Shown here one piece after another: positions 42,982-49,020 of a DNA stretch of 49,020 nucleotides. The stretch's first letter is position 1; each line of letters opens with the position of its first letter. Made by a program: the position numbers and the translations under genes. The DNA lies in assembly GCA_964558465.1 (NCBI GenBank), contig CAZLEF010000052.1:1-49020 (forward strand), read 5' to 3'. The notes under the pieces were generated by a model that did no database searches, was not told the DNA's origin, and saw only the letters and a program-made list of their open reading frames with translations. This DNA comes from JACJYC01 sp964558465. Lineage in GTDB: Bacteria > Bacteroidota > Bacteroidia > Chitinophagales > Saprospiraceae.

Positions 42982-43695
42982 ATGCGGATCAGGGACCGAT
43001 ATCGCCGTCCGATTTCGGCTATTGCCATTTTATCAGACCCTTCGAAAAAATACCATCCACAACAATTTGAGGAGTCATTCCTGGGAACAAGCATTCGATA
43101 TTGTTTCAAGACCTTTAAGATCCTTGATCAGGATGAACTCACTTTAAGCATGGATAAAAATCCTTTTGCAGCGGTCATTCTCACGGCCTGCATCGCTTTA
43201 AAAAAAGGAAAAATTTCTGAAGAAAGTTTGCTTGAACAGAAGCTGTACCTGGCCCGGAAATTGCTTGAAAAAGAAATCCCAACAAACAAAATCAGGGTCT
43301 TAATGAACTTTTTACGATCCTATATTCGTTTTAAACATCAGGAAAATACCCGTATATTTGGAGAAAAATTGGATCAAATAACCGGAAAAACTTATCCAAT
43401 GGGAATCGAGGAAATGTTATTAACCAGGGCCCAAGAGAAAGGCCTTAAAATGGGCATCGAAAAGGGCATTAAACAAGGCCTTAAGTTGGGAATTAAAGAA
43501 GGAAAGATCGAAGGAAAGATCGAAGGCAAGATCGAAGGCAAGATCGAAGGCAAGATCGAAGCCCTTGAAGAAATCCGAACGGAAGTCATTCGGAATGCCA
43601 GGAAAAAAGGCTTCGCCATCGAACTGATCGCCGAACTCGTCAGCCTGCCTGTTCCTGAAGTCCACAGGATACTAGATAAACTGGGATTGGAGTAG
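42982..43695 (+). pseudogene. Rpn-family (PD-(D/E)XK) transposase-like protein, N-terminally truncated
   Basis: The 237 residues match only the middle and C-terminal parts of Rpn-type recombination-promoting nucleases. RIRDRYRRPISAIAILSD corresponds to the sequence that normally follows the catalytic core (the HVEVQG-type strand), so about 110 N-terminal residues, including the PD-(D/E)XK residues, are missing. An in-frame TAA at 42967 rules out an extension. The rest is intact: the NPFAAVILTACIALKKGK segment, a basic helix, and a GKIE-repeat stalk coded by five 12-nt units (43501-43560). A good promoter sits directly upstream, so a short protein may still be made. G+C is lower than in neighbours. 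The stop codon directly touches the stop of the GH3 gene. Confidence 0.7.
43501..43560 (+). repeat. Five 12-nt tandem units coding GKIE repeats
   Basis: Five units of the type GGMAAGATCGAA code the repeated residues Gly-Lys-Ile-Glu in the helical stalk of the Rpn-like remnant. Units 1-2 read GGAAAG and units 3-5 read GGCAAG, which suggests stepwise duplication. Copy-number change would keep the reading frame. Confidence 0.95.
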
Positions 43696-45201
43696 TTACT
43701 GGTCCAGGCGAAACCGTTGGAGCCCATCCGCAATCTTCCGGTCATTACTCAACCTGGGCGCCTTGTTCTGCCCGCCCAGTTTTCCTTCCGATTTCATGTA
43801 TTCACGAAAAGCGCCGCGGCGCAAATACCGGATCACCAACGGCCGCAAAATGGCGCCTTTGATCAAATCCTGGTAGTAAATATTTTGTTGCACCATTTTG
43901 GCGTCCAGCAACCGGGCAAACCCTTCCGGTTCCGCCGGCGCCTGGTCAAATTCCACAAACCATTCGTGGTAGGGCAATCCACCCTCAGGCGGGCTGATCT
44001 GGGGCGCGACGGTGAATTCTACTATTTTCACTCCTTTTTCCCTTGCAGCCTGCAGCATGGCTTCCTCCACTTCCTTACCGATCACGTGTTCGCCAAATGC
44101 CGAAATAAAGTGTTTGATCCGGCCTGTGACCCGCAGGCGGTAGGGTTTTGTGCTGACAAACTCCACCGTATCGCCGATATTATAGCCCCAGAGGCCTGCG
44201 TTGTTGTTGATGATAACGGCGTAATTCACACCCGGTTCCACCTGAGCCAGGGAAAGGCGGGTCGGCGTTTCAGAAAATATTTCATCCGCAGGGATAAATT
44301 CAAAAAATATTCCGGAATGAACGTTGAGCAGCAAGCCCGGTTCGGTCTGGCTGTCCTGGAACGCGATAAACCCCTCTGAAGCAGGATAGGTTTCCACGCT
44401 GTTGATGCGCCCGCCGACGAGTTCTTCCAGTTTGGCCCGGTAAGGCTCGAAGTTGACGCCGCCGTAAACGAAGGTATTATAATAAGGAAACAAAGCCCGG
44501 ATCGTTTTTTTGCCGGAGCGCTCCAGCAGGCGTTCGTAATACATCTGCACCCAGGGCGGGATACCGCTGATCAGGCGCAGGTCTTCGCTGATGGTTTCGG
44601 TGACGATGGCCTCCAGTTTTTCCTCCCATTCCTCTATGCAATTGGTCTGATAAGAGGGCAATTGGTTGGTGCGCAGCCAGGCCGGCACCTGGTGGTTGAC
44701 GATGCCCGAAAGGCGCCCGGTGGGGATGCCGCCGACTTCCTCCAGTTCGGGGCTGCCGGAAAGGAAGATCATCTTGCCATCAAGCCAGCTGCCGTCGCCG
44801 GTGCGGGCGTAATAATTGAACAGGGCATTTCGCGCAGTCCCGAAATGGTTGGGCAGGCTGTCTCTTGTGAGCGGAATGTATTTGACACCGGAGGTGGTGC
44901 CCGAAGTTTTGGCGAAATAGGCGGGACGGCCCGGCCAGAGCACGTCGCGTTCACCGGCTTTGATACGGTCGATATAAGGGCGGAGGTCTTCGTAATCCCG
45001 GATCGGCGCCTGGCTTTTGAACGAATCGTAGTCCCGGATGCGGTCAAAGCGGTGATCTCTTCCGAAGGCGGTCAGGCTGCCTTTCCGGATCAATTGCTCA
45101 AAAACTGCCCGTTGCGCCTCGACAGGCTGAGCGGACCAGCGCCCGATGTTACGGGCAATCTTATTGGCGAATGGTTTGATGACAGCCGACCGGAATCCCA
45201 T
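43696..45201 (-). CDS. GH3-family acyl-adenylating protein
   Basis: A 501-residue cytosolic protein of the GH3 family, part of the adenylate-forming superfamily. Visible features: FGRDHRFDRIRDYDSFKSQAPIRDYEDLRPYID, the ATP-binding TSGTTSGVKYIPLT loop (about residues 98-111), SEGFIAFQDSQ, and GLWGYNIGDTVEFVSTKPYRLRVTGRIKHFISAFGEHV, the hinge/A8 region. Plant GH3 enzymes conjugate amino acids to hormones; in bacteria the acyl and amine substrates are unknown. Length and motifs are complete. Its stop abuts the stop of the Rpn-like remnant with zero spacing. Confidence 0.9.
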   Translation of the reverse strand: MGFRSAVIKPFANKIARNIGRWSAQPVEAQRAVFEQLIRKGSLTAFGRDHRFDRIRDYDSFKSQAPIRDYEDLRPYIDRIKAGERDVLWPGRPAYFAKTSGTTSGVKYIPLTRDSLPNHFGTARNALFNYYARTGDGSWLDGKMIFLSGSPELEEVGGIPTGRLSGIVNHQVPAWLRTNQLPSYQTNCIEEWEEKLEAIVTETISEDLRLISGIPPWVQMYYERLLERSGKKTIRALFPYYNTFVYGGVNFEPYRAKLEELVGGRINSVETYPASEGFIAFQDSQTEPGLLLNVHSGIFFEFIPADEIFSETPTRLSLAQVEPGVNYAVIINNNAGLWGYNIGDTVEFVSTKPYRLRVTGRIKHFISAFGEHVIGKEVEEAMLQAAREKGVKIVEFTVAPQISPPEGGLPYHEWFVEFDQAPAEPEGFARLLDAKMVQQNIYYQDLIKGAILRPLVIRYLRRGAFREYMKSEGKLGGQNKAPRLSNDRKIADGLQRFRLDQ

Positions 45202-45737
45202 TTTCTTTGATTTGGCCGCGCTAAGGTAGGGATTTATGGTTAAAGGTTAAAGGGGACGGGATTGAAGGAGGGCGAGGATTCCTGCACAATTATTTGTTAA
45301 AAAATGAAAAAACAGATTATAAAACAGAAAATAACAAAATAATTACGTATATTTGTGTTGAATTATTTTCAGAAAATAATCTGTGTGATTGCCTTTCACG
45401 ACAGCATGAATCCAGTAACTTCCGCCAACCAAGGCAATCCTGACGTCACAACGGCTGCATGAGGCGCCGGCAGGCTGTTTTACAGCTAACCGGACCAAGG
45501 CGGTGTTGGCGAAATCATTAGCTGGTCTTACTGAAATCCGATATCCTGTTCATTTTCAGGTAAATATCGGCTTTTCTCCGCATTGCGCCGGGGAGTGCTG
45601 CAAATCATTCTCCAATCACCCGCGAGCGGCCCGGCTAATATTTCCCAACCTCCTTATGCACACCGTGCAAGGATTGCCCTGTTGGGTTCCCGAAACGGGC
45701 CGGCAGGGGATTGTACACTGCCAAACACATCCATACC
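45202..45737. other. Long intergenic region with AT-rich inverted repeats
   Basis: No convincing gene is seen in 536 nt. The part 45290-45385 is AT-rich and holds nested inverted repeats: ACAGATTAT (45312-45320) / ATAATCTGT (45376-45384), and GAAAATAA (45327-45334) / TTATTTTC (45363-45370). TATATTTG (45348-45355) lies in the loop and resembles a plus-strand -7 element. The rest (45390-45737) is GC-balanced without structure that I can name. An 18-codon frame at 45406-45462 is not convincing. Confidence 0.6.
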
Positions 45738-46457
45738 ATGCCTGTTTCACCCTACCGGCCCAATTGGTCGGCCTACTTCACCATTTGTGATTCCGAAGCC
45801 GCGGTCATCAGCCTCGATCTGGGTCTTGCGGCCGTAGCCCCCGACCCGGATCGCCCGACGGTCCTGATCCTTTCCCTCACCTTCGTGCATCCCCTCAGCA
45901 ATGGATTTCCGGATGATGAGGAACTGGAACGCCTCCATCTGATCGAAAACCGGTTGGCGCAGGAGATCCATGATCTGTTCAACGGGCGTTTTGCAGGGAA
46001 AGTGACCATTGCCGGCAAACGCCATCTGTTTTTCTACCTCGCTTCCGGGCGCCCCTTCGAAACCGTTGTCGCTTCCGCCATGGCCGGGTTTGAAGAATAT
46101 GAGGCCGAATTCCATGCCCCCCACGACCCGGACTGGCAACATTATTTCAGCATCCTCTACCCCGGCCAGGACGACCTGCCGATCGAATCCACCGACCCGT
46201 CCCTGCGCACCGCTGACCATTGGTTTTATTTCAATACCGAGGAGGGCTGCCGCCAGTTTATCGAACGCCTCAACCAGACCAGCCTGGCGCCCGTTCACCT
46301 CGAAAAACTGAAAGACGGAAAAGCTTATCCCTTCCTCCTGATTATCACTGGCGTGCATACCACCGCCCAAGGCCCGGCCTTATCCCGGCTGGAAGCCAGG
46401 CTGAAAGAATGGGCGGAAGCATGCGGCGGGATTTATGACGGGTGGGAGGCGGAGTAG
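45738..46457 (+). CDS. DUF695 / RraB-like protein
   Basis: Taken from the Met at 45738 (MPVSPYRPNWSAYFTICDSE), 239 residues; the frame opens at 45711. The N-terminal half (about 1-135) fits DUF695: WSAYFTICDSEAAVISLDLGLAAVAP, HPLSNGFPDDEELERLHLIENRL and the AGKRHLFFYLASG strand. The C-terminal half (about 140-235) resembles the RraB ferredoxin-like domain: DPDWQHYFSILYPGQDDL, ADHWFYFNTEEGCRQFIERL. E. coli RraB inhibits RNase E, but this DUF695 fusion has no shown role. It is soluble and cytosolic. A TGGTCAG-type heptamer array follows 10 nt after the stop. Confidence 0.8.
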   Translation: MPVSPYRPNWSAYFTICDSEAAVISLDLGLAAVAPDPDRPTVLILSLTFVHPLSNGFPDDEELERLHLIENRLAQEIHDLFNGRFAGKVTIAGKRHLFFYLASGRPFETVVASAMAGFEEYEAEFHAPHDPDWQHYFSILYPGQDDLPIESTDPSLRTADHWFYFNTEEGCRQFIERLNQTSLAPVHLEKLKDGKAYPFLLIITGVHTTAQGPALSRLEARLKEWAEACGGIYDGWEAE

Positions 46458-46467
46458 TCCTTTTATA

Positions 46468-46492
46468 GTGGTCAGTCGTCAGTGGTCAGTGG
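46468..46492. repeat. Short heptamer array GTGGTCA
   Basis: Units GTGGTCA, GTCGTCA, GTGGTCA and GTGG run in 7-nt phase, starting 10 nt after the stop of the DUF695 gene. No inverted partner is seen before the TonB-receptor start at 46717. The remaining 46493-46716 shows no gene. Confidence 0.85.
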
Positions 46493-46716
46493 AGGCGGCA
46501 GGTTTTTGTTCAGGATATGCCTCTCCGATATGCAGAAAGTGAAGGCTGGGCAGCCCGGAGTTCATTATGATCGACGATTGATAGCTGAACGATTATTTTT
46601 TATATTCGGGGAGTGCAACGAAAATCCAGGAAGGTAAAATTAAATTTTTCCGGTTCAAATCCAATCCGGGTGTTCTTCTCGTAATTGAATTTGATTACCG
46701 CCTAAATCAGTGAATC

Positions 46717-48981
46717 ATGAAAAATACCTTACTCATTCTATTCGTGATGTGTTTATCTCAGGCCCCGATCCTCGCCTTTCATTCCGGAACCATCGAAGGG
46801 GTGGTTTACGATGCGGATTCGCGGGTGGAACTCGCCGGCGCACGGTTAACCCTCTTCCCCGTTGAAGCAAATGCCTATACCAATGAACTGGGCCATTTTG
46901 CCTTCCGCGACCTTCCGGAGGGCAATTACACCCTGATCGTCAACTATATCGGTTTTGCGCCGGATACCACCCTTAACCTGATGGTGGTGGAAGGGGAAAC
47001 CCGGACCGTTAAAATTTTTCTGGAAACCCGGAGCCTCGACCTGCCGGAGGTCAAAATCGGGTCTGATCCCAATTTTTTCTCCCGATCCATGAGTGCTATC
47101 GATATCCAAACCCGTCCGCTGAACAACGCGCAGGAAGTATTGATGATGGTACCCGGCCTGTTTTTGGCACAACACGCAGGCGGCGGCAAAGCCGAACAGC
47201 TTTTCCTCCGGGGATTTGACATCGACCACGGAACGGATATCCGGATCACCGTTGATGACCTGCCGGTAAACATGGTGTCCCATGCGCACGGCCAAGGGTA
47301 TGCCGACCTCCATTTTGTCATCCCGGAGCTGATCCGGAAAGTGGAGTTTCGCAAGGGGCCCTATTATGCCGATGCCGGTAATTTCAGTACAGCCGGGTCT
47401 GTGTCGCTCCAGACCACCAACGCCCTGGAAGAAAGCTTCGTCAAAATCGAATCTGGTCAGTTCGATACTTACCGGATGGTCGGCGCACTGGACCTGCTGG
47501 GCAAAAGCGACCAAAAAAACCACCACCTTTACGCCGCTGCCGAACTGAATTATTACAACGGCTATTTTGATGCCCCCCAACAATTCCAGCGCATCAACTT
47601 CCTGACCAAATACAATGTGCTCATCAACGACAAACAAAGCCTGACCGCCTCTTTTTCCGCCTTCAGCAGCCGTTGGGATGCTTCCGGGCAAATTCCGGAG
47701 CGGGCGGTAGAATCCGGGCAGATATCGCGGTTTGGCGCCATCGATGCTACGGAGGGCGGCCAAACCAGTCGCCTGAACTTTAACCTGGAATACCTTTCCA
47801 ACCTGAAATCACGACTGTATTCGCAGCACCAGTTCTTCGTCTCCAAATACGATTTTGAACTGTATTCCAATTTCACCTTCTTCCTGGAAGATCCGGAAAA
47901 CGGCGACCAGATCCGTCAGAAGGAAAACCGGCTGATCCTGGGTTACAACGGCAAATTCTGGAAAGAGAGCACCCTGGCAGGGGCGCCCTTTACCACAACA
48001 CTGGGCTGGAATATCCGCCACGATCAGGTCAGCGGCAACGAATTGTCTCGCAGCCTCAACCGGCGGACAACCCTGGAACAACTGGCCCTGGGCGATGTCC
48101 GGGAAACCAACGCAGGCGTCTACCTCCAATCCCAGTGGACCCCGGTTCCAAAATTGCAAATCCTGGCAGGGCTCCGGTTCGACCAGTTCATCTCTTCCTA
48201 TGACGACCATCTGAAAGGACGCTATGACCCCAAAACCGTTTACGCCCGGATACTGAGCCCCAAACTGAACCTGTTCTACAACCTCTCGCCTTCGGTGCAA
48301 CTGTTTGCTCAGTCGGGGGTCGGTTTCCATTCCAACGACACCCGGGTGGTCACCGCTCAGGATGGCCGGGAAACCTTGCCCAACGCCCTGGGTTGGGAAG
48401 GCGGCGCCATCCTCAAACCCTTTCGGGCATTGATCCTGCAGGCGGCCTATTGGCGCCTGGGTATCGAACAAGAGTTTGTATATGTAGGCGACGCCGGTAT
48501 CGTGGAGCCCAGCGGCAAAACCAGTCGGCACGGGATCGATATTTCCGCAAGGCTGCAGCTCGCCAAATGGCTTTTTGCAGATATGGACCTCAACCTGTCA
48601 AGGGGAAGAAGCACGGAAGAAGAAAAAGGCATGGATTATATCCCGCTGGCGCCCAGACTGACGAGTTCAGGCGGGCTCAGCGCCCGGTTGAAAAACGGGT
48701 TTGAAGCCAATATCCGTTACCGTCATCTTTCCGACCGGCCGGCTAACGAAGACAATAGTCTGATCGCAGAAGGGTATTTCCTGCTCGACTCCCGGATACA
48801 ATACAGGAACAAACAATTCATGGTGGGTTTCGGCATCCAGAATCTGCTCGATTCGGAATGGAAAGAAGCCCAGTTTGAAACCGAATCCAGGTTGAAAAAC
48901 GAACCTGAACCGGTATCCGAAATCCATTTTACGCCGGGAACGCCTTTTAACTTCAGGGGGTTTGTGAGTTACTTTTTTTAG
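46717..48981 (+). CDS. TonB-dependent outer-membrane receptor with carboxypeptidase-like N-terminal domain
   Basis: A complete 754-residue protein. Signal peptide about 1-20; carboxypeptidase regulatory-like domain about 25-105 (IEGVVYDADSRVELAGARLTL); plug about 120-225 with NAQEVLMMVPGLFLAQHAGG, FLRGFDIDHGTDIRITVDDLPVN and the histidine-bearing MVSHAHGQGYADLHFVIPEL; beta-barrel about 240-754 ending in the aromatic FRGFVSYFF typical of outer-membrane insertion. There is no SusD partner, so it is not a SusC-type glycan importer. The plug style resembles receptors for metals or small cofactors; this is only a resemblance. A dispersed repeat follows the stop. Confidence 0.93.
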   Translation: MKNTLLILFVMCLSQAPILAFHSGTIEGVVYDADSRVELAGARLTLFPVEANAYTNELGHFAFRDLPEGNYTLIVNYIGFAPDTTLNLMVVEGETRTVKIFLETRSLDLPEVKIGSDPNFFSRSMSAIDIQTRPLNNAQEVLMMVPGLFLAQHAGGGKAEQLFLRGFDIDHGTDIRITVDDLPVNMVSHAHGQGYADLHFVIPELIRKVEFRKGPYYADAGNFSTAGSVSLQTTNALEESFVKIESGQFDTYRMVGALDLLGKSDQKNHHLYAAAELNYYNGYFDAPQQFQRINFLTKYNVLINDKQSLTASFSAFSSRWDASGQIPERAVESGQISRFGAIDATEGGQTSRLNFNLEYLSNLKSRLYSQHQFFVSKYDFELYSNFTFFLEDPENGDQIRQKENRLILGYNGKFWKESTLAGAPFTTTLGWNIRHDQVSGNELSRSLNRRTTLEQLALGDVRETNAGVYLQSQWTPVPKLQILAGLRFDQFISSYDDHLKGRYDPKTVYARILSPKLNLFYNLSPSVQLFAQSGVGFHSNDTRVVTAQDGRETLPNALGWEGGAILKPFRALILQAAYWRLGIEQEFVYVGDAGIVEPSGKTSRHGIDISARLQLAKWLFADMDLNLSRGRSTEEEKGMDYIPLAPRLTSSGGLSARLKNGFEANIRYRHLSDRPANEDNSLIAEGYFLLDSRIQYRNKQFMVGFGIQNLLDSEWKEAQFETESRLKNEPEPVSEIHFTPGTPFNFRGFVSYFF

Positions 48982-48990
48982 AGTGCTTCA

Positions 48991-49020
48991 GCCTCCGGAC
49001 GACGAAGTCGCCTATGGCTG
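48991..49020. repeat. Dispersed intergenic repeat, copy 2 (cut by the window end)
   Basis: These last 30 nt are identical to 35743-35772, and the copy likely continues past the window. It begins 9 nt after the TonB-receptor stop codon. The other copy lies just upstream of the BNR gene. Confidence 0.93.

Noticed and set aside
43501..43560. Possible CRISPR or intergenic minisatellite
   Set aside because: The 12-nt units are in frame and code the repeated GKIE stalk of the Rpn-like protein.
45406..45462. Small open frame of 18 codons
   Set aside because: No coding character or family resemblance, and random frames of this size are frequent.
46590..46665. tRNA-like T-loop sequence GGTTCAAATCC
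   Set aside because: No acceptor, D or anticodon stem can be formed with the upstream sequence.

Overview
The window reads as chromosomal DNA of a Bacteroidota bacterium, most likely of the Saprospirales (Lewinella/Haliscomenobacter type). The evidence is type IX secretion (T9SS) C-terminal sorting tails on four proteins, many short lipoproteins, TAnnTTTG-type -7 promoter elements, a fabH-efp-accB-accC cluster, DUF1761/DUF2911/DUF3841 proteins, a GH3-family protein and roughly 50% G+C. The family-level placement is inference. I see no rRNA, tRNA, CRISPR array, prophage or intact insertion sequence.

Layout. 1-5.6 kb: a thioredoxin-like lipoprotein, an HExxH lipoprotein, DUF1761 and DUF3841 proteins, a DEDDh exonuclease and a two-gene envelope operon. 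5.8-13.4 kb: a fused CoA-transferase, a DUF2911-TPR protein, a two-gene membrane operon and a large CotH-kinase/lamin-tail protein. 13.7-23.4 kb: a PlsC-like acyltransferase, a T9SS-secreted CxxCH protein, a photolyase, a TPR lipoprotein, a thermolysin-like secreted protease, an ATP-grasp enzyme and small envelope proteins. 23.7-31.3 kb is the housekeeping core: a sodium/solute symporter, FabH, EF-P, both biotin subunits of acetyl-CoA carboxylase, an MsbA-like ABC exporter and SmpB. 31.3-41.2 kb: an OmpH/Skp-like protein, a four-helix-bundle (S23/IVP) gene, a 1062-residue BNR-repeat protein, an ACC-deaminase-like PLP enzyme, a membrane-anchored MutS-like ATPase and a secreted lectin/HYR protein. 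41.4-49 kb: a di-heme peroxidase with a T9SS tail, an N-terminally truncated Rpn-type transposase remnant, a GH3 protein, a DUF695/RraB-like protein and a TonB-dependent receptor.

The protein-coding content is mostly ordinary. The unusual signal lies between the genes. At least ten intergenic sites carry short tandem word arrays, mostly of strict 7- or 8-nt period, placed at or within a few bases of stop codons. At convergent gene ends they often occur as inverted arms that can fold back. One inverted pair encloses the four-helix-bundle gene. Several arrays are interrupted or bordered by small GC-rich stem-loops, and three of these (3256-3273, 17832-17849, 26311-26329) show compensatory base changes. 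A longer dispersed repeat (35743 and 48991) shares sequence with the insert of another array (38767, 38797). Together these look like a system of gene-end repeats and mini-palindromes that may act as terminators, as insertion targets, or both.
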